NCBI GenBank assembly: GCA_026826555.1
Contig: JAKSZT010054307.1
Coordinates: 874,140 to 938,139, forward strand
Direction of reading: 5' to 3'
Length of the DNA stretch: 64,000 nucleotides
From: Tolypeutes matacus
Taxonomy: Eukaryota > Chordata > Mammalia > Cingulata > Chlamyphoridae
A program made the position numbers and the translations under genes. Under the pieces are notes generated by a model. The model was not told the DNA's origin. It ran no database searches and saw only the letters and a list, made by a program, of their open reading frames with translations. This document shows, piece by piece, positions 12,201 through 21,933 of this stretch. Numbering within the stretch: the first letter of the stretch is position 1; each line of letters opens with the position of its first letter.

Positions 12201-13150
12201 TGTTTTCATTTGCATTTCTATCAAGATATTTCCTAATTTTGCTTCTGATTTCTTCTTTAATTCGCTATTTTATTTTTTTAAAGAATATGTTGTTTAATTT
12301 CCACATATTTTTGAATTTTCCATTAATCCCTCTGTTTTTTATTTCTAGCTTCATTCTGTCATGGTCAGTGAAAAGACATTGTATGGTTTCAGTATTTTTT
12401 TCTGTATTTAGATTCATTTTGTGACCCAGCATATGGTCTGTCTTAGAGAATGATCCATGTGCACTTGAGAAGAATGTGTATTCTGTTTTTGTTGGGTGCA
12501 GTGTTCTATATATATCTGTTAGGTCTAGTCGGTTTAGAATATCATTCTAGTCATGTACTTCCTTATTGATCTTCTGCTAGATGTCCTATTCTTTATTGAG
12601 AGTGGCATGTTAAAGTCTCCTACTATTAATATAGAACCATCAATTTGTCCCTTCAAATCTGCCAATATTTTCTGCATATATTTTTGGGCTCCACTGTTGG
12701 GTGCACATATATTTATAATTGTTACATCTTCCTGTTGAAATGCCCCTTTTCTCAGTATGTAATGACCAACTTTGTCCCTTGTAACTGTTTTACACTTAAA
12801 TTCTATTTTATCCAATATTAGTACAGCCACACCAGATCTCTTTCGGTTACTGCTTGCATGATATATATATATGTATTTTTCCATCCTTTCACCATCAACC
12901 TACTTGTATGTTTGACTTTAAAGTGAATTTCTTGCAGATAGCATATTATTGGATCATGCTTTTTTTATCCTTTCTGCCAATATCTGTCTTTTAACTGAAG
13001 AGTTTAATCCATTTACATTTAAAGTCACTATTGAAAATACAGGTCTTTCTTCCATTTTCCTATTTAACCTTTTAACTCTCATTTCTTTTTTGTCCCTCAC
13101 TTCCATTAAAGCCTACTTTTATATTTATTTGATTTTTTGTGTTGGACCAT
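9300..13150 (-). pseudogene. L1 ORF2 remnant (endonuclease and reverse transcriptase)
   Basis: Minus-strand pieces recover the ORF2 order. The endonuclease segment at 12534-12884 includes the G-D-F-N motif at 12609-12620. The RT start at 11401-11760 carries the conserved K-S-S-G-P-D-G-F-T-G-E-F-Y-Q stretch. The RT core at 10893-11312 has L-A-D-D at the catalytic site, with the two aspartates at 10944-10949. The 3' part runs through 10330-9300. ORF2 normally has about 1275 codons. This copy is broken into at least three frames by stops and indels, so no active enzyme is expected. The aspartate pair and G-D-F-N are still intact, suggesting moderate age. Compared with the L1 at 45518-52405, identity by eye is near 80-85% over the 5' two thirds and near 92% over the 3' end. 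Confidence 0.8.
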
Positions 13151-13329
13151 ATTGAATGACTTCTCATTTCTATCTGGACATATTTTTCATCTGCTTTCCT
13201 TGTGGTTACCTTAAGGTTAAAATTTAATGACCCAAATATATAATAATTGTTTGATACCAACTTAACTTCAATAACATGCATTTATACTTTTCCTATACCT
13301 CCATCCTCCTACCATTTTTTGTATTTGTT

Positions 13330-14330
13330 ACCACTCATATTTTTATACGTTGTATGTCCAAAAACCTAGATCTATCATTATATTTTATGCATTTGCACTT
13401 TAATACCTGTAGGAAGTAAGGAATGTAGTTACATACCAAACAATATACTGCAATAAAGCAGGCATTTATAATTATCCAAATAATTACCTTTACAACAGCA
13501 GCCTTTATTTTAATGTCACTTTGAACCATTGTCCAGTGTCCTCTCCTTTCTGTATGAAGAACTCCATTTAGCATTGCTTTGGAGGCAGGTCTAGTGGTAA
13601 TCAACTCTCTCAGCTTTTGTTTGTCTGAAAATATCCTAATCTGTCCCACAGTTTGAAAGAAAGTTTCACTGGATATAATATTCTCGGCTAGCTCTTTTCT
13701 TTTTGGCACTTTAAGTATTTCAACCCACTGTATTCTTGCTTCCATGGCTATTGATGAGACATCAGTACTCAATCTAACTGGGACTACCTTGTATGTAACA
13801 ATTGCTTTTCACTTGCAGCTTTCTTTCCTTGTCCTTTTCATTCTATAGTGTGATCAATATATGCTGGGGCATACTTTTCTTCATGTTTCTGCTTTTTGAT
13901 GTTTACTAGGCTCCTGGATGTGCATATTCATGTTTTTTGCTAAGGTTGGGTAGTTCTCTGTCATTATTTCTTTTGATGTTTATTCTGCCACTTTCTCTCT
14001 TTCTTCTCCTTCGGGGATTCCCATAACGTATATTTGGGTATGCTTGATGGTGTCCCAAAGGTGTCTAAGACTATTTTCACTTTTTATAATTCTTTATCCT
14101 TTCTACTCCTCAGCCTGAATTATTTCAACTGTTTTGTCTTCAAGTTCACCAATTCTTTCTTCTTCCAGTTCCAATCTTCTCTTGAAACTCTCCTAGACAT
14201 TTTTTCATTTCATTCAGTCTTCAACTCTCGTAGTTCTGTTTGGTTCCTTTTAAAATTTTCTGTCTCTTTACTAAGGCTTTCATATTGCTCATTTTTGTTT
14301 CCTGATATCCTTTAGTTTTTTCTCTGTGTT
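13330..14330 (-). pseudogene. L1 ORF1 remnant
   Basis: On the minus strand the stretch 13335-13772 encodes pieces similar to the L1 ORF1 C-terminal domain: a segment like 'F-S-D-K-Q-K-L-R-E-L-I-T-T-R-P-A' followed by 'A-M-L-N-G-V-L-H'. It is the counterpart of the sequence at 47500-47640 in the other L1. Upstream (13800-14330) is the decayed RNA-binding and coiled-coil part. ORF1p coats L1 RNA in the cytoplasm. This copy has stops throughout. Confidence 0.65.
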
Positions 14331-14469
14331 TGCCTTCATCTACTTGAGCATTTTAAAGATCACTTTTTAAAGGCTTTGTTTGATATATCTACATTCTTAT
14401 CTTCTTCATTATTTTCTATATTTTTATCCTCTTCCTGTGGATGGACCATCAATTCCTGTTTCTTTGTTT

Positions 14470-15573
14470 GCCATGTACTCTTTTTTTGCACACTGTAATT
14501 TTAATATTTTAAAATGTTAACTCTGGGATTCATTCCTTGGGATGTCTGTTTCTTGGTTGCTACTGATAAGACAAAGATTTTCTTGAGTCTCAGTCCTCCT
14601 GTCAGGAAGAGATGCCCAAGACAAATGCAATGTACAGGGTTTTCCATTTCTTTCTGGACCTCTGGCTTGTCCTGGGCTTTTGCTTGTTAGTTGTTCTGGA
14701 GTTTTCCTCTTTATAGGGATTTTTTTTGTCCCCTCTATTTCACAGAAGACAGACTTTCCTCTCCTGGAAGTTTGAAGTTGGCAAGCCCTTGTCCCACACT
14801 ATATGACTCTATAGTTTTTAATGCTCCTTTCATTGTCTCATGCTGCTTTGGCTTGGAGGATAAATTCTGGGAGGAGGGCACACCAGAGAGGACTTTCCTG
14901 AAAGGACACAGTTCAGCTTCAAAGTGCCCTGTGGAGGGAATCAGAAATGGGACCAAGAGCTTCTGATGGCTCCCCAAAGCTGGGCTTTCCTAACCTGCCC
15001 AGCAAATGCAGCCCTCCAGCTAACTGTCCCCTACAACCCTGAGGAAACATAGCATTTTTAAATCTCCACCGCTACCACCCTTCTCTGAGGAGGCTTAAAC
15101 CAATCTCACCCAGGAAGATTTGAAACAATGGCTACTGCTGTCTTTGTCTGGAGCAGGTTGAAACAATAGCTGCCCTCAGAGCCCAGCCCCCCGCAATCTG
15201 AATTTGCTAATCAAAAGCTGTGGTCAGTGATCAGCAATGTACATCCCTGTTCTTTGGAAAGAGGATTTTTATTTCCCTTTCTGTCATCAATAAGCTAACC
15301 AGGGGCTGCACCCTATGGCAGCCTGCTGAGAGATTGGGAGATAGGTGCCAGTATCTACCACTAAGAGCCATTTACTCTTTTTTTTTTTATATACCACAAT
15401 TTATCAGCTTGTTCCTCCTGCTCTTCCTCAGAAGCTGTACAGTGTTTTTCTGGTCTTCAGAGAGTTTCAAAATAGTTGTTTCAGATAGTCCCTGCTTGCT
15501 TAATTGTTGTTTTGGTAGAGGACTGAGTCCTGGAGCTTTCTACTCCACCATCTTCCTACAATCCTTTGTTAGG
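14470..15573 (-). promoter_or_regulatory. L1 5' UTR (internal promoter region remnant)
   Basis: The minus strand begins near 15566 with GGATTGTAGGAAGATGGTGGAG, which is shared in form with the L1 starts at 20290 and 45518. It holds one monomer-like unit, with 'ttttgattagcaaattcagattgc' near 15200. The 158-codon + strand frame at 15220-15696 is antisense to this UTR and then enters ERV-L sequence, so it is not a gene. L1 5' UTRs act as internal RNA polymerase II promoters; whether this one retains any activity cannot be judged. Confidence 0.6.
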
Positions 15574-16019
15574 GATGTTTTTACAATGGGGCAAGGAGAA
15601 ATATATGTGGAACTCAGTGACCTACTTGAGTACCTCTTGCTAGTCCCTTTTCCTATTGTGATTGTGCTGGACAAGTGCAGCAACTCTTACCTGTGAAGGA
15701 TATGATTATTAGGGACTCAGATATCTCAGGAATAGTGTGTGGATCATGCTATAAGTAAATCACGGTGTCCTGAAGAGGTGATAGCTGAGGATGGGGGTGA
15801 GGGTGGGGGTGTATTAGAATTGATGGTGTAGGAAGGAAATGGCGAGTATCAATTTCGGCCTTCAGACCAACTTCAGTGATGAAGGACATAGTTTGCCCCA
15901 TTAACTTCAGTTTTCCATGTTTCCCTTCAGGAAGAACAACTCAGTGGAGTCCCTGAGGGTTCAATGGAATTCCTGAATGTGTATTGAAATTGGATCCCTG
16001 TGGTATAAAGGGTCAACTA
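15574..16019 (+). pseudogene. ERV-L remnant resumes: end of dUTPase and 3' internal region
   Basis: Directly after the L1 5' end, the + strand encodes a stretch (about 15590-15695) resembling the C-terminal part of the ERV-L dUTPase. It continues the reading broken at 6469. From 15700 to 16019 the sequence is non-coding and probably corresponds to the retroviral region before the 3' LTR. Confidence is moderate because the match is short. Confidence 0.5.
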
Positions 16020-16394
16020 TGGCAGACATGGAGGTATACTGCTTAGATTACCCTTTCAAGACAAGAATTGTTATCCACCTTCTAGGAGTGCAATAGCTGA
16101 TAGCCTCTAGCTGTTAAATCCTTCAGGTCTACCTCAGCATTTGAGTCAAGGTCACACTCTTTGACAGTCCCCCAGCCAATGGCCCAGACATTTCCACCCA
16201 TTGTGGGACTCCTTGAATAAGCAGTCTTTTCTTGAATGCTCCCCATTGGGCTGGCAGAGATTTTTTTCAAATCTGCAGCATGACCTGATGTCTCACCTAC
16301 CACTTTCCATTTCATAAGTGTTATTCTACAATAAATTCTTTTGCATTTCTAACTCCATCTCAGATTCTGTTTCCTGGAGGATCCAACTGAAACA
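16020..16394 (+). repeat. Probable 3' LTR of the ERV-L remnant (LTR16-like)
   Basis: The stretch contains an AATAAA signal at 16330-16335 followed by 'ctccatctcagattctgttt' and ends in AACTGAAACA at 16394, the usual layout of an old ERV-L LTR terminus. A CCAAT box lies near 16172-16176. Its place downstream of the dUTPase remnant supports its being the 3' LTR. The left boundary is uncertain, and no matching 5' LTR was found to the left of 4230. Confidence 0.5.
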
Positions 16395-17254
16395 AAATGG
16401 TAATTTCTTTAAGAAGTATACTTCCTGATAGGAAAACAGATTGTAAATAAATATATAAATACAAAAATACAATGTTAAAACATGATTTCTAATAAAATTA
16501 TTCAGAGTAAGTGGATAGTGAGTGATACAAGTAAAATTATAAATAAGCACAGCTGGTACGGCTGCTCTTAGAAGGTAATATGTGGGTAAAAACCCAATTA
16601 AAGCACAGATATTTNNNNNNNNNNTTAGAAGGTAATATGTGGGTAAAAACCCAATTAAAGCACAGATATTTAAAATATACAAATAAATATTTGAAGAGAG
16701 TATGCGTTTGTTTTTTCCTACATTCCCCATAGTGGCTTTTCTAAATCACCAACTTTAGTCATGTTCATACCATTCTTAGGTAATAAACTTGTATCCCACT
16801 TACCAGGAGTATCAAGATGTTTTGACATGGATTCCTTCAAATCTCTTCTCTTACCTAAAATATTTCTCTATATTTTGTTCTCTCTCTCATTACCTATGAC
16901 CCTCTCTCTAGAGAAGAAGAGTTTTCTCTCATGGACAACATTAATCTGTCCATTTTGCAACTGATGATAAGCAATGCAGTGGTGTTCTCACTTGCTGAGA
17001 AAAAAGTATGCATTTCTGCCTTCAGGGAACACTGACATTTTCACAGAGAAGGAATCAGAAATTGCTGATGATTCAAAAATAAGACAGATGAATTTCAATG
17101 CCACATTGAAAAAGGACAGGTTCAGTAGAGTGTTCATTAATTTATCATTCAACAGATACCAGTTTATGTGTCTGGTGTTAGAAGTGATCATGAAAAGAGA
17201 ACTAGGAATCCAAATCTTCAACCAGTTCTTTCCTGCTGTGGATATCTTTTTCTG
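16395..17254. other. Unassigned sequence containing an assembly gap
   Basis: Apart from the gap at 16615-16624, no repeat or gene is recognised. Small frames such as 16974-17264 have no known content. Confidence 0.35.
16568..16671. other. Assembly gap of 10 N with identical 47-base flanks
   Basis: Ten N occupy 16615-16624. The 47 bases just left (16568-16614) and just right (16625-16671) are identical, starting TTAGAAGGTAAT and ending CACAGATATTT. This looks like two overlapping contig ends placed side by side instead of merged, so the true genome probably has a single copy and no gap. The open frame across it at 16326-16730 is an artefact. Confidence 0.85.
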
Positions 17255-20200
17255 CCTTTATTAGAGAAGTTATGGGTTTACAGAAAAATCATGCACAAAA
17301 TACAGGATTCCCCATATACCACCCTACAACCAGTACCTTGCATTGTGTGGAACATTTGTTACAATTGATGATGGAACATTTTTATAATTGTATTATTGAT
17401 TAAATTCCATGGTTTGACCTAAGGTTCACTGTTTGTGTAGTGTACCATGATTTTTTTTTTAATTTTGTTCTGTTAACCTATATACAATCTAACATTTCTC
17501 CTTTTAATGATATTCAGATATATATTTCAGCACTGATAATTGCATTCACAATGTTCTGATACCATCACCAACCTCCATTACCAAAACATTTCCAGTATTC
17601 CATATAAGAATCCTGTACATTTGAAGCTTTAACTTCCTATTCCCTAGCCTTTGTAAGTCTCATTCCTTTTTTGTCCCCCACTTCTGTTAAAACCCACTTT
17701 TATATTTATTTGAAATTTTGTATTGGACCATATTGAATGACTTCTCATTTCTATCTGGATATATTTTTCATCTGCTTTCCTTGTGGTTACCACAGAGTTA
17801 AAACTTAAGAACCTAAATATGTAACAATTATATATGGTTTGAAACCAACTTAGCTTCAGTAGCATGCACTTATACTTTTCCTATACCATTTTACCACTTA
17901 TATCTTTGTATGTTGTATGTCCAAAAACCTAGATTTATCATTACATTTTGCATTTGAATTTTTGCACCTGAAGAAAGTAAAAAGTGGAGTTACAGGGAAG
18001 CGGCTGTGGCTCAATCAGTGGGGCTCCCGTTTACCATATGGAAGGCCCCGGGTTCGGTTCCCGGGGCCTCCTGGTGAAGGCAGGCCCACCCGCATGGCGT
18101 GGTTGGCTGACCCAGTGAGCACAAGCAGCAAGAGGGGAATAAATGAGTAAATAAATAAAAATCTTTAAAAAAAAAAAAAAAGTGGAGTTACATACCAACA
18201 ATACAATAAAATAATACTGGCATTTATAATTACTCAAATGATTACCTTTCCTGCAGGTTTTATTTCTTTATGCCACTTTCTTTCATTTTAGTCTGAAGAT
18301 CTCCCTTTAGCATTGCTTGTAGGGCAGGTGTAGTGGTGATGTACTCCCATAGTTTTTATTTATCTGAGAATGTCTTAATCTCTCCCTCATTTATGAAAGT
18401 CTCTCACTGGTTATAAAGTTCTTGGCTGGCAGTTGTTTTCCTTCAACACTTTAAGTATTTAAACCCACTGCCTTCTTGCCTTCATGGTTTCTGATGAGAA
18501 AACAGTACTCAGTATTATTTGGATTTCCTTGTATGTAGCACATTGTTTTTCTCTTGCAGCTTTCAGAACTCTTTCCTTGTCTTTTGCATTTTGATAGTGT
18601 AATCAATATATAAAAGTGTGTATTTTTCTCCATGTTTATCCTGTATGGTGTTTTCTGAGCTCCTTGGATGTGCATATTCATGTCTTTTGATACTTTTTGG
18701 CAAGTCTCTATCATTTTTTCTTTGACTATTCTATCTGCCCCTTTCTTTCTTTTCCTTCTTGGACTCCCATATCCTATATATTGGTGCACTTGATGGTGTC
18801 TCATAGCTCTCTTACACTATTTTTGTTTTTAATATTTCTTTTTTCTTACTGCTTCTCAGCCTGACTCTTTCAAGTGTCTTGTCTTCAAGTTCACTGATTC
18901 TTTTTTCTGCAAGCTCTGTTCAGCTCCTAAACATTTTTCATTTCAATTATTGTGGTCTTCAACTCCATTAGTTCTGTTTGGTTCCTTTTTAAAATGTCTG
19001 TCTCCTGACTTAGACTATCATTTTGTTCATTCATTGTTTTCCCAATATCCTCTTGTCCTTTCTCTGTACCTTCCTTCATCTCCTTAAACATTTTTAAGAT
19101 CATTTTTAAAGGCTTTGTTCAATATATCCACATTGTCATCTTTCTCATTATTGTTTTCTGTATTTTTATCCTCTTCCTGTGGCTGGGACATCAATTCCTG
19201 TTTCTTTGTCTTTACACTTTTAACTATACATGTTAATATTTTAGAATGTTAATGCTGGGTTTTACTCCCTGGGATGTCTGATGCCTGATTTTTTAATCAG
19301 TTGCTGATAAGACAGATTTTCTTGAGCTTCATGTCTCCTGTCAGAATGGTCTGCTCAAGGCAAATGCAGTGTGCAGGTTTTCCATGTCCTTATGGGTCTC
19401 GGTCTTGTCCTGGGCTTTTGCTTGTTGGTTGTTTTAAAGTTTCCCTGTTTACAGGAGATTGGTCATCTTTTCTGTTTCCCAGGACACAGACCTCACTCTC
19501 TCAGGTATCTGAAGCCGGCAGGCCTTTGTACCAATATATTTTTTTCATACTCCTTTCATTGTCTAGTGCTACTTTTGCCTGGAGGGTAAACTCTGGGTGA
19601 AGGGTCACCCCAGGGATGACTTTACTAATTCAGTCTTTCAGTTAAAATAGGGCAAGGGTCCAAAAAAAAGGGCACAGACCAACTCCTACATGCTCTGTGG
19701 AGGGTGTCAGGAAGGGCACCAAAAACTTATCTAACATCTCCTCAAAGCTGAGCTTTCTGGCCATCCCAGCAAATGCAGTCCTTCAGCTAACTTTCCCCCA
19801 CAGCCCTGAGGAAGCCCTGCATCTTTAAATCCTCACTGTGTCTGCTCTTGTCCAGCCAGACAACATTAAACAATGGCTGCCACCATCTTTTTCCATGGTT
19901 GGTTGAAACAATAGCTGCCCTCAGAGCTGGGACCCAGTGATCCGAATTTGTTAATCAAAAGCCATAGTCAGTGATGGGCCATGCACACCCTTGTTCTTGG
20001 GGAAGAGGATTTTTATGTCCCTTTCTGTCAACAACAGCTAGCCAGGGACAAGTCTCCATGATGGCCAGCCACAGAGTGGGGGATGGGTGTTGGTATCCAC
20101 CATGTGGAGAGACCAATTTATAGTTCTTTAGTGTAATTTATCAGCCTCTTCCTCACTCTTCCTTAGATGCTTTACAGTGTTCTGGTCTCTGGAGTTTCAA

Positions 20201-20294
20201 AATAGTTGTTTCAGAAAGGTCCTGTCTGTTTAATAGTTGTTTTAGTAGAAGGACTGTGTCCTGGTGCCCTTTACTCCACCATCTTCCCCAGAAT
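17255..20294 (-). mobile_element. Internally deleted L1, antisense (5' UTR and ORF1 joined to 3' UTR)
   Basis: The minus strand starts at about 20294 with an L1 5' end (GGGAAGATGGTGGAG). It runs through the 5' UTR (to about 19200) and ORF1 (about 19000-17900, including the 117-codon piece at 18451-18804 with RNA-binding-domain-like sequence), then jumps near 17640 into the L1 3' UTR and ends near 17265. Compared with 6470-15573, about 4 kb spanning essentially all of ORF2 is missing. The junction lies in a short shared word (TTACAA on the minus strand), as in microhomology joining. A DAS SINE is inserted at 17995-18178. Confidence 0.75.
17995..18178 (+). mobile_element. DAS-type tRNA-derived SINE (armadillo)
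   Basis: The head starts GGGAAGCGGCTGTGGCTCAA, with an A-box-like GTGGCTCAATCAG and a B-box-like GGTTCGGTTCCC at about 18050-18061, giving an internal RNA polymerase III promoter. The body ends in an AAAT-rich stretch and a poly(A) tail. The 14-base target duplication AAAGTGGAGTTACA is perfect at 17981-17994 and 18179-18192. It is well preserved and probably young. Its movement would depend on L1 enzymes, and it lies inside an L1. The 67- to 77-codon frames crossing it are shadows. Confidence 0.9.
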
Positions 20295-21599
20295 TCCCTC
20301 ATTCTGTAGATTCTTAATGGGAGTGTATTTAGCACAAGTGACACTCCAAGAAAATGCATACATTTGCCCCCAAGTAAGTTCTGGTGTTCTGACTTTAATA
20401 ACCTGGACTGGTCACATATGATGCCTAAGATGTATTTTGGCCAGTCTAATTTAAGGCCTAGACTTAAAAACTGAGAATGATATCTTTGGCTTTTTCTACG
20501 AGGTCTCCTTCAGGCATTTGGCCAGATGGTTCTTTTAATGACGAGTAAGAGGAGGGACAGATAGACAATCTTAAGAATACTAGCATGTCTCCCTAATGTC
20601 CAGAGTCAGTCTGACACAAGCTGCTCACTCCAGGCTTTCTCTGCACCACTTCCAGTACTACTGGCTCTAGAGAGGAAATGCAACTATAATCCCAACTGGT
20701 AATATTCTTGACAAAATATATCTAACTTCTTTGATCCACTTGTTAAAAGCTATACCAACTTCTCTTCTTCTCTTCCCAATACCAATACTCAATTATAGCC
20801 CCCAAAGAAATTTAAAGACTTATTTTGCTTTATTCTAAAGCTGATAATCACTACTCTTGTCAATTTTTTATCCTTATTTTCATGTCAGAAGATAATAATA
20901 CAATAAATATGAAATCAATATTGAGAAATCAATGTTACATAAAGTCCAGCATTTTCTACATCCACATTTAACAGAATTAGAACTCCATTAGTACTCGCCT
21001 TTGTGGTCTGAATAAACTCTGAAGGGTTGCCTTCACTTACAAACATCACCCACTTCCAATTTGCAGCTCCTGTTTCTCCCTCCCTCCAAAAACAACTTTG
21101 CCCTATTTATGAAATTATGATTTCCATTCTTTATCCACTTCACAATTGGATGAATTATCCTCTTTCCTCAAGATCAAGTCTATACTTGCTCAGAACCCAT
21201 ATCCAGCACGATAAACTTTAAAACAATTCTTTCAAATGTATAATAATAAAAATTTGCAATGTATTCTTAGATACAATGTCTACTTTAATCCTCAAACAAC
21301 ATTGAAAAGTGGGCATAGCTGGAACTATTAAGTCTATTTTATAGAAAAGAAATGTGATACACATTTTTGTGAAACTTCCAAATTCAAAATTCTTTCTTTA
21401 CTGGTAACTGCCTTTATACCAAATGCAAATGATCTTCTCTTGCAAATATATCTGCGTATAATGTGACCTTATCCCCAGTCAAGTTTGGTTGAATCAGGAC
21501 ACTTTCTCTGATCCCAAATGGATCACTCTGATTTCCTGACATGGAAATATGGAACTGGGACAGAGATAGAGATTGAAGACAGAAATATAGGGTAGAAAA
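20295..21599. other. Mostly unassigned; possible MIR fragment at 21265-21370
   Basis: No gene is recognised. The stretch 21265-21370 resembles a worn minus-strand MIR/L3 core ('ttaatcctcaaacaacattgaaaa', 'ctattttatagaaaagaaa'). The rest has no recognisable structure. Confidence 0.35.
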
Positions 21600-21609
21600 T
21601 CAGATAGGA

Positions 21610-21716
21610 GTGCTTGCTTCAGCAGCACATATACTAAAATTGGAATGATACAGAGAAGATTAGCATGGCCTTTGCACAAGGATGACACAAAAATTCGTGA
21701 AGTGTTCCATATTTTT
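21610..21716 (+). pseudogene. RNU6: U6 spliceosomal snRNA retropseudogene
   Basis: The 107 bases correspond end to end to U6 snRNA, starting GTGCTTGCTTC and ending GTTCCATATTTTT. The ACAGAGA box and the 'AGATTAGCATGGCC' stretch are intact. Differences from the usual sequence are mainly CpG-type transitions (GCTTGC for GCTCGC, TTCAGC for TTCGGC, TGCACAAGG for TGCGCAAGG). Upstream there is only a target-site duplication, with no proximal sequence element or properly placed TATA box, so transcription as a U6 gene is not expected. It is fused at its 3' end to L1 sequence. Confidence 0.92.
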
Positions 21717-21922
21717 CTTTGACCATGGTTAGTAGCAATGCTTCAATATGTGTTCATCAATTGTAACAAATGTACTAATGAAAGATATTGTTAATTGGGG
21801 AAAGTGTGAGAAGGGAAGGGTGTGGGATATATGGGAATCTCCCTATATTTTCAATGTATCATTTATGTAATCTAAAGCTTCTTTAAAAATAAAAAAATAA
21901 ATAAAAAATAATTTTAAAAAAG
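21717..21922 (+). mobile_element. L1 3' end fused to the U6 retrocopy
   Basis: Straight after the U6 oligo-T end the sequence becomes an L1 3' UTR: 'catcaattgtaacaaatgta', then 'gatatatgggaatctccct' and 'aatctaaagcttctttaaaaa', ending in an A-rich tail. The near-duplicates TCAGATAGGAG (21600-21610) and TCATATAGGAG (21923-21933) flank the whole U6-L1 unit, so U6 and L1 parts were inserted together. Template switching during L1 reverse transcription is the known route to such chimeras. Confidence 0.85.
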
Positions 21923-21933
21923 TCATATAGGAG

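Larger units (their letters stand above)
6470..15573 (-). mobile_element. Full-length L1 retrotransposon, antisense, inside the ERV-L remnant
   Basis: Read on the minus strand this is a whole L1: 5' UTR (about 15573-14470), ORF1 remnant (about 14330-13330), ORF2 remnant (about 13150-9300), 3' UTR (about 9300-8900) and a degenerate A-rich tail at 6470-6480. The last 3' bases are separated from the rest by a nested L1 at 6515-8895. Without it the element is about 6.7 kb, normal for L1. The heptamer GATGTTT occurs at 6463-6469 and 15574-15580, directly outside both ends, fitting a target-site duplication. ERV-L sequence lies on both sides. The 3' half and its ERV-L junction recur, inverted, at 51225-52405. 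All frames are broken, so it cannot move by itself. Confidence 0.8.

Noticed and set aside
15220..15696. 158-codon + strand frame, the longest in the window
   Set aside because: It starts antisense to an L1 5' UTR and crosses the L1/ERV-L boundary, so it is not a single biological unit.
16326..16730. 134-codon frame with an internal repeat
   Set aside because: It spans the N gap and the duplicated 47-mer, so the repeat in the protein is an assembly artefact.
21540..21720. Functional U6 snRNA gene
   Set aside because: CpG-type mutations, a fused L1 tail, flanking target duplications and no proximal sequence element show a retrocopy.
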